The notes beneath the pieces are model-generated. The model saw only the letters and a list, made by a program, of their open reading frames with translations, searched no databases and was not told where the DNA came from. 64,000 bases of DNA from the NCBI GenBank assembly GCA_010015655.1, contig ML976662.1:618818-682817 (forward strand). Direction: 5' to 3'. The DNA comes from Bimuria novae-zelandiae CBS 107.79 (taxonomy: Eukaryota > Ascomycota > Dothideomycetes > Pleosporales > Didymosphaeriaceae). Positions 10,498-21,695 of this stretch are shown piece after piece (within the stretch, counting starts at the first letter, position 1; every line of letters begins with the position of its first letter). Position numbers and translations under genes: made by a program.

Positions 10498-12450
10498 ATG
10501 TTGCGAACAGTTGCACGATCCGCAGCGCGCCAAAGTCGGCTTCTCAGACCATCGCGACCCATACCACAGCTCCTCTGCCCCCTCAACACCACTGCTTGCC
10601 GTATGTCGAGCTCGGTACTCAAGCCAGTAGACCCACCAGTTTCGTCTGCTCTTCTGGGTGACTCGTTCCAACTACTGCCAGAGGCATCGAAGGCTGGCCA
10701 AGCTGAAAATGTGCTCTTCGAAGAACAGGTACAACAAGTGAAGGACTGGTGGGCATCGCCGCGGTACAAGGGCATAGAGAGGCCGTACTCGGCAGAGGAT
10801 GTGGTTAGCAAAAGGGGAGCGTTGCAGCAGACGTATCCCAGCTCGTTGATGGCGCGGAAGCTCTTCAATCTGTTCGAGGAGCGAGCGGCAAAGGGCGAGC
10901 CAGTTCATACAAGTGCGTTCATTCTCTTTCTCATAGCGAATACATCAGCTGATACAATGATCCTTAATTATAGTGGGCGTCATTGATCCCGTGCAAATGA
11001 CTCAACAAGCGGCGAACCAAGAAGTTCTCTATGTTTCCGGATGGGCGTGCTCTTCCGTGCTAACCACCACGCATGAGGTGTCCGCTGACTTCGGCGACTA
11101 CCCTTATAATACTGTTCCGAATCAAGTACAACGATTGTTCAAGGCGCAGCAACTCCACGACCGAAAGAACTGGGATAACAGGAGGAAGATGACGCCGGAG
11201 GAACGGGCTAAAACACCGTATCTCGACTACATGCGTCCCATCATCGCCGACGGCGATACCGGCCATGGTGGTCTTTCAGCTGTGATTAAGCTCGCCAAGC
11301 TGTTCGCAGAGAGCGGGGCCGCAGCTGTCCACTTTGAGGACCAGCTCCACGGCGGCAAGAAGTGTGGCCATCTGGCAGGGAAAGTTCTCGTACCCGTGGG
11401 CGACCACATCAACCGCCTCGTAGCTGCACGCTTCCAATGGGACATGATGGGCTGTGAGAATCTCATCATTGCGCGAACAGACTCAGAGAGCGGCAAGTTG
11501 ATCTCCAGCGCCGTCGACGTGCGCGACCATGAGTTCATCAAAGGCGTCACCGAAGAGACGGAGCCGCTCTCTGAGACGCTACAGAGCATGGAGGCAGCGG
11601 GCGCGCCAGGAAGCGAAATTGACGCGTACGAGGCGGCGTGGGTGAAGAAGCACAAGCTCATGACCTTCGACGAGGCCGTGGCGCAGCATCTCGAAAAGGA
11701 AGGATCCTCCGCCGATGAGTACCTCAAGGAAGTGAAGGCCAACCCTGATCTTTCGCTTCTTAAGCGCCGCAAGGTTGCTGACAAGTACACCAAGTCGCCT
11801 GTATACTTCAACTGGGATATTCCGCGGACAAGAGAGGGCCACTACCACTACAAAGCAGGCATGGCTGCGGCCACAAAGCGTGCGAAGGAGTTCGCACCAT
11901 ATGCCGACCTCCTGTGGGTTGAGACAGCGGGCCCTAATGTCGAGGATGCTGGCCGGTTCGCAAGCGAGATCAGAGAAAAACACCCGGGCAAGAAATTTGT
12001 TTACAACCTGTCGCCGAGCTTCAACTGGCTGGGTCAAGGGTTCACAGACGAATCGCTGAAGAGCTTCGTATGGGATCTCGCGAAGCACGGGTACGTCGAT
12101 TCAGTGACACACGCGATGCGATACTAACTATTACATTAGATTCATCCTCCAACTCATCTCCCTCGCGGGTCTCCACTCCACCGCCACAATAACCTGCGAG
12201 TTATCGCGGGCCTACAAAGACGAGGGCATGCTCGCTTATGTCAACCTCGTGCAGAGGCGCGAAAAAGATATCGGCTGCGATGTTCTCACGCACCAGAAGT
12301 GGAGCGGGGCTGGTTACATCGATGGTATTCTGGGTTCTATACAGAGCGGCAGCAGCGGCAGCCGAAGTATGGGCGAGGGAAACACAGAAGCTGGTACGTC
12401 CACCCACTACTCCACTTCTCCATCATATTTAACGTTGACTAGGCTTCTAA
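10498..12450 (+). CDS. mclA: Mitochondrial 2-methylisocitrate lyase (597 aa)
   Basis: Exons are 10498-10912, 10974-12090, 12140-12393 and 12443-12450. The last exon carries only the end of a Gly codon, a Phe codon and the stop. Introns are 49-61 bp with CTGAT or CTAAC branches. The N-terminus [21 protein letters not shown] is a strong mitochondrial presequence, unlike the peroxisomal acetate-induced isocitrate lyase. The ICL/PEP mutase fold is clear: DGDTGHGG, the catalytic signature [23 protein letters not shown] and NLSPSFNW. The tail LGSIQSG...MGEGNTE is typical of the family. In the methylcitrate cycle it splits 2-methylisocitrate into succinate and pyruvate. Head-to-head placement with mcsA makes that role more likely than the glyoxylate-cycle role. 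The frame is intact. Confidence 0.9.
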
Positions 12451-13182
12451 TATACGTGTACCGCCCACACCCATCGGCCGTTGTCCGTAGCATAAAATAT
12501 GATTCTGCAATTTAGGAGATGTGTTCTAACACGTAGCCGTTAAGATTAAAATTGAATTTTAACGCAAAACGCATAGTATCTATCTCCTGTCCCTGATTCC
12601 CTTGACCAAGCTATCAGACTCCTGCACAGTCTCGTATTCCCTTCCACACCCTCACTCACCACACCAGAAATAAGACATGACAAGATATTCACACGATTCG
12701 CCCTCCAAAGCGCGTAAAACCCGCTGCGATGGTCGTCCAAATCCGCTCCAAAACCCACGCCTCTAAGCGCACCACTACCCCCGTGCCCACTAAACAAGAG
12801 CAATCTACCATGCGCTCCACCACTCCCGCGCCCAACAAACAAGCGCAATCCACCTCACAGCACCGACCAGGCTTTAAACTTTACTACATCGCCATAATAG
12901 GCGTGAAAATCTACCTGTACGAAGGTAAGCGGGAACGAAGCCCATGAGCAAGAAGCCATTTCGGGCACCCAAAATGTGAGAGTGTGGCGGGTTGATGGGT
13001 GGACGAGAGCGAGTCCTATGAAGCTGTTTTTCTTCCTACTTTTCTAGAGACGGTATTCTTATACGCTTTGCTTGAGCATTTTATATTTCCTATGGCTTTT
13101 AGGTTATGTTTTGACGTTGGAAGGGCACCAAGGGTGGATGGATGAGTAATCTGGGTTGCATAGGATCGGATTGTTTGCATTC
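12451..13182. other. Intergenic with one doubtful small ORF
   Basis: A 72-residue plus-strand frame at 12729-12947 contains two copies of a short Thr/Lys/Gln-rich unit (TTTPVPTKQEQSTMRS, then TTTPAPNKQAQS style) and a hydrophobic end. There is no family match or supporting splice signal, so I do not call it a gene. The rest is plain intergenic DNA. Confidence 0.3.
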
Positions 13183-13326
13183 CCGTTCCCCTTCGCGCTC
13201 ACGGACACTGACATCGACGGACTTGTGGATTACTCGATTAGGAAGTTTCGGAAGGAAAAGGCGCTGCAATAGCTCTTGAATCCCGTTCCTGAATCCCGTT
13301 CTTCTAGACTACCCGATTAGAAAGGT
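13183..13326. repeat. Left-flank copy of a small dispersed repeat
   Basis: It contains ACTGACATCGACGGA at 13206, a TTACTCGATTAGGAAG-like tail, and two CTTGAATCCCGTT / CTGAATCCCGTT units. The same motifs recur at 16655-16735 on the other side of the transposon. Confidence 0.5.
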
Positions 13327-13549
13327 TAAGGGTCTGTTCGGTGCGCAGCGTCTGAAAAGTCGTTTTTTCTGATTTGTGGCGTACAGGGGGGCATTGTAAG
13401 GTTTGTGCTAGGTAAAATTACCGCCTGTTTAGAATCTAACGGTCCTGTTCGGTACACGTAAATTATCAGTCGTTAGATATCCGTGCGGCTATTTGTCAGA
13501 CCTTGTACGTACCCCGCATGACCATGCTGTTGCCATCACTATTATTAAC

Positions 13550-14476
13550 ATGTCGGAGCCAGCGCCCTCGCCAGTATCGCCGCCGTCGCCAATATCGTCT
13601 GCGCCTACTACTCTGACTATTGCTCCTTGTAGGCGTGTTGCGGAGCTCGCCGGCGAGGTCAAAACGAGTACGCCGTCGCCATCTCGCTTACCGTCGCTAG
13701 CTATTCGTACAAGCCTGCAGGCCTTATGGTCTCCTGTAATGCTTTAAGCTCTGCTAAGCACGCTCGTTACCAAAGCGATCGACGAGGGCATGCAAGCTAA
13801 TAGTGGATATAAACCGTAGGTGTAGGTCGCTGTTGTAGAGGCTGTTAACTAAGCTACTAGGATTAAGGGACTAATGGATAAGAAAAAGTGTGCAAACAAG
13901 CACGACGCCTGTAAGGAGGACTAGAAACAGTAAATAGCACTTACCTTATTGTCGGGCTTTGCTTAGGACAGTGATGGTTATGTTATCGCTGATAGCCAGG
14001 CTATCCAGGACTACGTGGCAGCTCACCCAAGGGCCGCGAAGTTTCTGAAGAGACCTATACAGTTTCCAGAACTCCATCGACGGCTATTTATAGGTGTATT
14101 AGCGACAGGCGAATTAGCAATAACTATTAAGTCGTTGCTAATTAATAATGCTGGAGCGCCGGCAAGGTCGATTAAGAGGGATTCTACAGCCGTGTCTTGG
14201 TCGCCAACGCCCTCGCCGTGGTAGTCAGTGGCACCGTCGGAGAGCGACGATTCTTCTGGTGTGTCGCGTCGCAAGCGATTGGGCACCTTGTCGTCGCTCC
14301 CTCGCCATACAAAGAAGCGTGGCAAAAAGGGTACTAGTATGGATCGATTCGGGCAGCACATGGCCAGGATCGCCGACGAGCTCCATGGGCTCGTAGAATC
14401 ACTAAACAAGAAGAATCAGAAAGATGCTATCGCTAAGTTCACAAGCACTTACCAGGTTCTTAATATCGCCATGTAG
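13550..14476 (+). pseudogene. Myb/SANT-like accessory protein of the Harbinger element
   Basis: From the ATG at 13550 the frame gives a Ser/Pro-rich start (MSEPAPSPVSPPSP). After stops the homology continues as VAVVEAVN...GLMDKKKCANKHDACKED, then LTLLSGFA..DSDGYVIADSQAIQDYVAAHPRA and KFLKRPIQFPELHRRLF. These are hallmarks of the Myb/SANT-like DNA-binding domain of fungal Harbinger elements. A basic tail (RRKRLGTLSSLPRHTKKRGKK) and a helical end follow. The frame is cut by several TAG/TAA codons, some where Trp or Gln is expected, so the gene is dead. The product would normally help the nuclease recognise the element ends. Confidence 0.75.
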
Positions 14477-15194
14477 CTTGCTGTTGTTGATATTCTTAGT
14501 AATAAGGCTGCCACTATAACTTTCCTGGCTCTCCGCTCGCGACCTCTTTAAAAGAGGTAGGTTCTTATGCAACTATGTACACTGTTAGCGATTGGAAAAC
14601 CAGAGTATTAGGACTTCTCGCACCTCTGCGATATAGTAGACTGGGAGGGCGATGGCGAGTTGGCGTTGAAAAATAGTGTATGAGTATATAGGTGGACTAT
14701 TTGCTAGTAATCTCAGTGTATTGAGGCGCAACACCATGCCAAGGATCGCGATATTGTGAGCGCTCTCACTAGCGCTCTCACTAGCGCCGTTTTTTTGAGT
14801 GAACTCCTCTGAGTCTGGCCCTGACTGCTAGGCTATACATGCCTAGTCTCCTACGGAGACTCGTACTTCACTAGGATACTACGTTTTGTATGGAAGAGTG
14901 GTAGTCCTGCTGAATTCGGTGTCACTAGCTCAGACTGAGTTACATACTCGTTTAGTAAAGCCTTGACTATATCTTAGTTCTACACAAAAACGCGCCCGCT
15001 TCACCAACCTAAGCTTATAAACTTAATTAGGTAGTAGCTCTCTCCTATAGTCTCCTACAGCACTATCCTGCAACACTACTAATATTAATACTGTTTGCAA
15101 TATATTGCTATAACCCGCGATAACGATCCCATATAGCCTACGCAAGTTAATCCTGGAACATACTTATGCTAGTACTTATATAGCATAGATCCTT

Positions 15195-16280
15195 AATATT
15201 CTCCGCGTCGCGCTGCCTTTACTCGCTCTCTTCGTCGTCGTACGGATCTAGCAGATTAAAATCCTCATTAATAGAATATTAAGTGTTAATAAAGTTATAG
15301 ACACTAGCGAGGGCAAATACAAGCTTTATCTAAGTCTAAATATTAAACTTATACGGGCGATTAAATATTCTCTAGCGACGTTTAAATACTCTAAATACTC
15401 TCTCTACGCTATTACGCAGCGATAAGTAGCGATAGTTAAATAACTTTTTTCTTATTTCTAGTTTGCGACAAGCAGCCTTAATCTCTCTTAGGTGGTACTA
15501 AGTGCCGCGGTAAGGCGTTAATAGCATCTCTAAGTTTACATAGCCTGCGTCTGCTAAGAAATATTTACCAGGTGGTACTCTAAAGCCCTTGGTAATAGCA
15601 TCGCGGAGAACCTGACTGTCGTGGGCACTGCCCTCCCACCCAGGTAAAATGTATAGGAAGTTCAGATCAAAATCGACGACTGCTAATACGTTCTGCGATA
15701 GTACACCATGCCGATTTCTGTATCGCTTTTGCTCTCGAGCTGGCACGTACATCTTGAAATGAGATCCGTCGAGCGCGCCCACACAGTCCTTGAAGTACGG
15801 ATATCGCTTGGGCTCATACTTGATTGCATCTGGCGTATCCTCCGCTGGCGATTTGACGTACGCCTGATACAAGCGCAGCATGGCGTTCAACACCTCATGG
15901 AAAGTGGCGCTGATAGTACTCATTGAGTGGCCGCATTGATATTTGGTGTTTCTCCAGGACGCGCCCTGGCCGCAGATGTACAAAAAGGTGAGTACTTTCT
16001 CCTTAACAGTAATTAAGTTGCCGTCGACAACGAGCTGATTGTCTCGTAGGTATACTACGAGAGCCTCGAACGTACTTTTCCGTAATCGCGATTCGTCGAA
16101 CAGTCGAGCAGGCCTGCTCATACAGTCCTCCACCCACTGCTGGCCGCGCACCTCATCGGATGAGATTTCTCGAACGCCTGATGGCTCCTCATAGCTCTCC
16201 GCCAATAGAGCAACGCTCGCAGTAACAGCTCTCAGAGTTGCTGCGAGAGCAACAACTATATGAGGTTCGAGGTCTGGCAT
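15195..16280 (-). pseudogene. HARBI1-like DDE nuclease of the Harbinger element
   Basis: The ATG at 16280 starts MPDLEPHIVV. The frame is open for 260 codons to a TAG at 15498-15500. The intact part has the DDE_Tnp_4 pattern: FKDCVGALDGSHFKMYVP with the first catalytic Asp, and LPGWEGSAHDSQVLRDA with the second. The third acidic residue, expected in NSVERVFRVFKRR, lies past the stop in the same frame, so the encoded protein would lack its full catalytic triad. More stops follow until about 15195. The pattern fits light RIP: the 5' two thirds are clean and the 3' third is damaged. Confidence 0.82.
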
Positions 16281-16372
16281 GGCGACTGCCCGGGCAAGCT
16301 CAACACCATACAAAGGCAGCGCGACAAGGATTCCACAGAGATCGGAGGCTCAGCGCCGGTGCTCCGAGAGCT

Positions 16373-16424
16373 AGCGTCTGAAAATCGTCTGCTGGTCGAG
16401 AGCAGCATACAATTTTCAGACGCT
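16373..16424. repeat. Inverted repeat upstream of the Harbinger nuclease
   Basis: AGCGTCTGAAAAT at 16373-16385 pairs with ATTTTCAGACGCT at 16412-16424, a perfect 13-bp stem with a 26-base loop. The arms contain the same motif found next to both element ends. Confidence 0.7.
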
Positions 16425-16654
16425 GTCTTATGAGCTAGCAGGGTGCTGTAAGCCCTAGCCAGGGATTATTCTGCGCTTGTATGGATGTAAAATTACGTGG
16501 CGTTTAGAAGAAAAAGACACTGACTGAAGCAGCGTCTTATTAGAAACGTTACCAAACACGACCCTCAATTTCTGAAAATTTTGGCTTACTTAGCGTCTTT
16601 TCAGACGTTTTGGCTGAAAAGTTGGGCGCACCGAACAGACCCTAAGTGCCACGC

Positions 16655-16735
16655 CTGAATCCCGTTGCTAAATCCCGTTCGCGTTCCTGAATCCCGTTCA
16701 CACTGACATCGACGGATTTCTACACTACCCGATTG
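16655..16735. repeat. Right-flank copy of the small dispersed repeat
   Basis: CTGAATCCCGTT-type units occur at 16655, 16669 and 16687, followed by ACTGACATCGACGGA at 16702 and CTACCCGATTGGGA. The block mirrors 13183-13326 in content and orientation. Confidence 0.5.
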
Positions 16736-16869
16736 GGACTGTCGAGTGCTAAGGCGCTATGTTTAGCGTCTCCAAATGCGGAATGGACTGATCGCGAACC
16801 AAACATCAACAGTCCACTTTACACACTTGCAGCACACGCCGATACGACCACTGAAGCAAAATTGAAGAT

Positions 16870-17992
16870 ATGCTGCCTGCGGTGGAGCCTAAGATACTCG
16901 AGAGTAATCCAAACTTTGAGGTGCTTTATAAGGACCTGTGTGCTAGGAAATTGAATGCAGATGGGTCGACGCGAGATACAAAGAAGCAGCGGATACATGA
17001 GGGGATACGGCAGGTATGTTGAAAGGTACTGCCTGGATCTGTTGATTCTTGGTGCCTGCACTAGTCTCAATGCGCTTGATTTGAAAAGCGTAAAAGTCTC
17101 GTCTGTCTTCATGTACAAATCTTCGGTACAAATTCGCTGACAGCATTCGCGCTGCGTTACTTCATCATACAACATCTTGACATTGGAATGGTAGACAAGC
17201 TGATTTTCACAGGATCTAATAACCCTCCGCACTAAACTTCATACATTCCAGCTGCTCATACAAACGCTCGCCACGCTTTCCTCCCGCTCTGCTACTCTCC
17301 CGCAGGACTTACACTATCCTATCGACCTCGTGACCGCTCAACTCACCGGCCAAATAGCAGCGTCAGACCGCGAGGTTCTAGCCGCAGACACGCAGGTCTT
17401 CCTTTCCAACATCGACATCATCGTATCCGCGTTATCAGACCAGCTTTCCACAACCGCTTCCCTCCTTTGTAAAATCGCGGACCCCATGCAGCCCCCAGAA
17501 ATCGACGATCTGCTCGCAAAGGCCGAGGAACTCCGAAATGCCGCAACGCTAGCTTTGCCAAAAGACCTCGCAGATGAGAAAGTCCACCTCGCGAACACGG
17601 CGTACACGCTGCTGAACCTGCACCTGCAACTGCTGCAAACTAGTATCCTGATATTGGAGCGCACACAACATGGCGCGCTTGCTCGCGCAACGTCCACGCA
17701 AGCCGAGCACATCGCCGCGCGGGCGAGCTTGCTTGGGCTCCAGGCGAGAATACATACGCATACGCACCCGCCGCCAGCGGAGTTTGTGAAGGCGCTTAAG
17801 AACTTTAAGGCTGAGCAGGGGAGCAACGAGGCGAAGTTGAGAGATAGAGAGGGTCTGGCTAGGAAGACGTTGGAGCTGTATGGGAGGGCGGGGGAGAGGG
17901 GGATGAAGGATTTGGCGGCGAGGAAGACGGTATTGTTGAGTGAGATTGCGAGGATGGAGAAGGAGGTTGAAGGGCTGGAGCATGGGGAATAG
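16870..17992 (+). CDS. Coiled-coil protein of unknown function (294 aa)
   Basis: Exon 1 is 16870-17013 (MLPAVEPKILESNPNFEVLY..., ending GIRQ) and exon 2 is 17252-17992. The intron (donor GTATGT, branch ACTAAAC, acceptor CCAG) is long for this window at 238 bp, but both phases fit. A second short exon inside it cannot be excluded. The protein is almost wholly helical and rich in Leu, Ala, Glu and Lys. It has long amphipathic stretches (about residues 75-190), a short His/Thr/Pro break (HTHTHPPP), and a C-terminal coiled coil ending MEKEVEGLEHGE. There is no signal peptide or membrane segment. The look suits a structural component of a complex (spindle, kinetochore or vesicle), but I do not recognise the family. 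Its stop faces the Pus4 stop 94 bases away, so the transcripts converge. Confidence 0.7.
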
Positions 17993-18086
17993 GTGACGCT
18001 TCGTAGGGCTGTCACAGATGCCTGACAATCCTATAGTGAGCTAGATGTAGGTGGATATCTTGGACAGGGGAGTTCGGATCTGTACT

Positions 18087-19359
18087 TCATGAAACGGCGC
18101 CGTTCTGACCATTTGCGTTCGCCTTTACCGCTTTCTGCTGCCTTCTCCTCTCTCTCCTCGAGGTACCTTGCCACTCTCCCCGAAAGCGCTGCCTAGTCTT
18201 CGCCTTCTCTTCTTCACTCAAGCGTTTCCTTGTCTCCGGATCTCGCCCATCAACGTGCTTTTGCGCCACCGGCACCGGATTCTCTACCACCCACTTCACA
18301 AGCTGCTCCCGAACAACCGGACCCCAGACTTCCTCCCCCTTCTGCAAATCCTCATAGTCAACAGCCTTCAAGCACCCCTCCTCCACCTCCTTATCCCCGA
18401 TGATAAAACCCGCCTGCCTCGTCCTCACCAACTCCGCCATCGTCGCCAGCGTCCCACACGCGACCCCCAAATCATGCGCAAAGCTCCTCACATAAAACCC
18501 CGAGCTAACCGTCAACCTTACCCTCACAGCCGGCCCCTCCGCCACCTCCTCCCCCTTCCAGCCATACCCATGCACTCCCTCCTCCAACCACCGCACAACT
18601 TCCACCTCCTCTACACATACCTCCCTCGCCTCTAACTCCCTCGGCAGCGCCCTCCCTGCCCTCACATACTCGCACGCCTTGACCCCGTCAATCTTCAGCG
18701 CAGAGTACACCGGCGGGACCTGCATCTGCGTCCCCCTGAACCTTTCTACCTCCCTCCTCACCCCCTCTTCACTCACATGTCCACAATCTTTCTTAGCCAC
18801 GACGGCGCCGTCGATGTCGTACGTATCCGTGCTTTTCCCAAAGAGGATGACGGTGGAGTAGGTTTTGCGGCACCCGATGTACTGCGGGAGGGCTTTTGTG
18901 CCGCGGCCGAGGCCGATGATGAGAATGCCGGAGGCGAGGGGGTCGAGGGTGCCGCCGTGGCCCATGCGGAAGAAGCGGCCGTTTCTTTCGTCGTCTTCTT
19001 GTTTGGTTGTAGAGGTTGGGTTACTGGGAGGGTTGCTAGGATTTTGCTGGGCGGCTTGGGCGGCTTTTTGGGCGCGGGTTACGGCGAGGAGAGGGGCGAA
19101 GAGGGTGGAGGTGGAGAAGGTGTTTTGGAGGGTGAGAAGGGCTTGGCCGGAGGATATTCCGGAAGGCTTGCATATTGCTGGGTGGATTAGTTAGGTTTTG
19201 ATTTGGGAGCTCTTTGTTCGGTGGTGTGCCGGCTGGGGCCACGTGATCCGTTTGAGCGGGTCAGCGGGCGAAATGTGCAAAGTAGTGGAATTGTGCGCTG
19301 CGTTATGGAGGGGCCTTACCGAAAACGCCCTCTAGGACTTCAGAGCTGTCGTTGTCCAT
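18087..19359 (-). CDS. PUS4: TruB/Pus4-type tRNA pseudouridine synthase (376 aa)
   Basis: Exon 1 is 19359-19320 (MDNDSSEVLEGVF) and exon 2 is 19177-18087. The 142-bp intron has a GTAAGG donor and a CTAAC branch close to the CCACCCAG acceptor. Joining restores the family start GVFAICKPSGISSGQALL. The catalytic motif MGHGGTLDPLASGIL carries the nucleophilic Asp, and KTYSTVILFGKSTDTYDIDG and VSSGFYVRSFAHDLG are further TruB blocks. The enzyme makes pseudouridine 55 in the T loop of tRNAs, in yeast both nuclear/cytosolic and mitochondrial. The C-terminus is a basic tail (TSRRERRRQQKAVK). The extra 50 residues between motif I and HGGTLDP, rich in Gln, Asn and Pro, are an insertion usual in fungi. 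The frame is intact. Confidence 0.9.
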
Positions 19360-19588
19360 GATGGAAGATACCCAGGCGGCGAACCGGTCAGGCTGGAATG
19401 GTCGTGCTACCTTGCGTTGGGGGACGTTGAATGCCCAGGTGGTGGTCAGAATTGGGGTGTTTGGGCCCGTGCACTGCCTTACCGTATTGACGCACGTGCC
19501 GCCCCGGTACTATTTTTAAGTATAAAACTAACTACTTTAATATAAAAAAGCGTTAAAAGAAGCGCGACAGGCCTATTAACTTATAGTA
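19360..19588. other. Transition from gene block to AT-rich island
   Basis: GC-balanced DNA up to about 19505 gives way abruptly to AT-rich sequence. No gene is seen. Confidence 0.5.
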
Positions 19589-21693
19589 CCGTGCCTTGGC
19601 AGTTAGTGCACCACGTCAGTCAATGCACCATCCCATCAAAATCGCTTAAACAGTAACATGAGGCTGCCAAGCCACCCACAATTAATATTATTACGAGATT
19701 TCCTAGAAGCGAGGTGTCTAAGGTCTATATCTAATTACTAGCTACTTAAATTATTAATATTTACTTAGTATTTTAATTATTTATCTACTGCGCGAATTTA
19801 ACGCAAATATTATAAATAAGACTTTATTAATATTTATAGCCTTATACTTAGGCTATTTTTTTAATAAATTTACTAAAATATTTTAAAACTTTTTTATTAC
19901 CTTTTTTAAATAGTTTAATATAATATTAAAATTGCCTTTATATTTTACGGGTTTATTACTTAAGGCGTTATTTTATAGCTTTATTAGCTCTTTACTTTAC
20001 GTGTGTATTTTTAGTAGCTAATTAAGTAATACGCCTATTTTAAAATAGCCTTATTTTAAGCTACTAGCTAGCCTAATAGGCTTTTACTTACTTACTTTTT
20101 TAAAGCTATAGTTACTACACTTTAGTATTTTTTTATATTAATAATTACGTACCTACTATACGATATAGAGTAATAAAGAAATAAATCCTCTTTAATTTTT
20201 ATAAAGCTAATTAAAAGGTAAAGATTTTTCTTGCTTTAAGCGTCTCTTTTAAATAGCTAAGGCCTTTTATATACCCTAATTTTTAAACTCTATAAGCTAA
20301 GCTTATATAAAAATAAAGTATACTATTTATCTTAGCTTCTTAGCCTTATTATTACCCCCTATATTAATAGTGGCCTTTAGTAGCTAATTAATATTTCTTT
20401 AATTTAAAGTACTAAATACTAAAATTAAGCCTTTTTATAATTATTACTTAGGTAGCTAAGCCTAATTAAATCTATTAAGAATAGTCGTTAGATTAAGGAG
20501 GAAGATACTAGTGGCTTTGAAAGTTTAAAAAATTAATAGCTACCTTATAGTATTAACCTAGACCTTTTAGAATAGGCTAAAGAAGTCTCTTTTAGCAATA
20601 AAAGCTAGCACCTAGCTATTTCATAAGAAGGCTAATAGCTTATTTAAATATACAATTAATAGAGGCTTAATAACGTAGATATTAAGAGGCTATAACGTAT
20701 AGGTTAAATAAAATAAATAAATAGCTAATAGGATCTTATTACAATTATAATAATTAATAAAATTTATAATAATATAAGATTCATAGCTATTAAAGATTAA
20801 TGGTTAATGTAATTATCTTACTTTAGCATTTATAAGGTAATTAAATACCTAGTATAGCTATATAAGACCTATTTAATTACTTAACTAATTAGATTATAAT
20901 ACTATAATAAAAGCTTAATAGTGTTTAGGATTAAGACCCTCGACCTAACTTAATTATATATTTATAGAGGTGGCCTAATAGATGAGAGCTAGGTCTAAGG
21001 CAGATCCGTCGGCGCATATACAGGCGATAAACGATATCCACTCATGGCTGCTATCCTGGATAGCTTGCCTTGCAGCCTTGCTCTCGTATAGAGGCCTATT
21101 AAAGATCCTCTTTGAGCGGGAGGTGATGCCAAGTAGGATGCCTTTTTCGTCTATATTATACGTATACTAAGGCTTAATTTAATACTACTCTATCTTTTGC
21201 TATAGAAGACTAAACAAGAGCTTATACTTAGCTAAAGAATTAGCTTTACAGTAGTTACTATTAATACTAGTTATTTATTAAAATATTAAGGATTTAGCGT
21301 TACGCCTAATAAAGTAATTAACTTATAATAAGCTAACCTTTTTTTTAGTAATAGTAAAGGTAAAGCTTTATATTCTCTACTATATAGGTGAAAGGCTACG
21401 CTAAGTAAGGCGTTTAATATATTATAGGAGCTCTAATTCTTATTCTAAGCTAAAATTTTAATATATAGAGTTAGTAGCTACACGCGCCTGCATAACGCGT
21501 TAGTATCTACGTATTAATATAGTATATATAATACTATATTCTTTTATAACTTATTGATATATAAAAAATTTCTTAGCTATTATAATTTAATTTCAGTAAT
21601 CGCAGCTTTAATTAGATCTATATTAGTGGAGATGCGGCGCGTTAAAGTTAAGGTGTTGTATAGTGGGGTGGTGCACTGACTGCCAAGGCACGG
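19589..21693 (-). mobile_element. pogo/Fot1 transposon, RIP-degraded (2,105 bp)
   Basis: TIRs starting CCGTGCCTTGGCAGT at 19589 and, in reverse, ending at 21693 differ by one base over 26 positions. Each is flanked by TA, the target site of Tc1/mariner elements. The transposase lies on the minus strand. Around 21000-21070 it still reads AIQDSSHEWISFIACICADGSAL, matching the pogo/Fot1 block QDGxREWITLLACICADGSAL. Elsewhere it is riddled with TAA/TAG. The GC-balanced patch at 20980-21130 is the only readable part. Confidence 0.82.
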
Positions 21694-21695
21694 TA

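Larger units (their letters stand above)
13330..16642. mobile_element. PIF/Harbinger DNA transposon (3,313 bp)
   Basis: Exact 17-bp TIRs begin GGGTCTGTTCGGTGCGC and lie at 13330-13346 and 16626-16642. They are flanked by TAA at 13327-13329 and 16643-16645, the 3-bp TWA duplication expected of this superfamily. The element carries the two genes typical of autonomous members: a Myb/SANT-like protein on the plus strand and a DDE nuclease on the minus strand. Both have premature stops, so it is probably no longer autonomous. Copies of the motif GCGTCTGAAAA sit near both ends (13348, and 16597 in reverse) and upstream of the nuclease gene (16374, and 16413 in reverse). They may be binding sites for the element's own proteins. 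Confidence 0.88.

Noticed and set aside
10260..10868. Minus-strand frame of 202 codons in the methylisocitrate lyase start region
   Set aside because: Antisense to a clear mitochondrial presequence exon and overlapping the shared promoter. No ATG-started domain.
10498..12450. Glyoxylate-cycle isocitrate lyase
   Set aside because: A strong mitochondrial presequence and the divergent methylcitrate synthase favour 2-methylisocitrate lyase. A peroxisomal C-terminal signal is absent.
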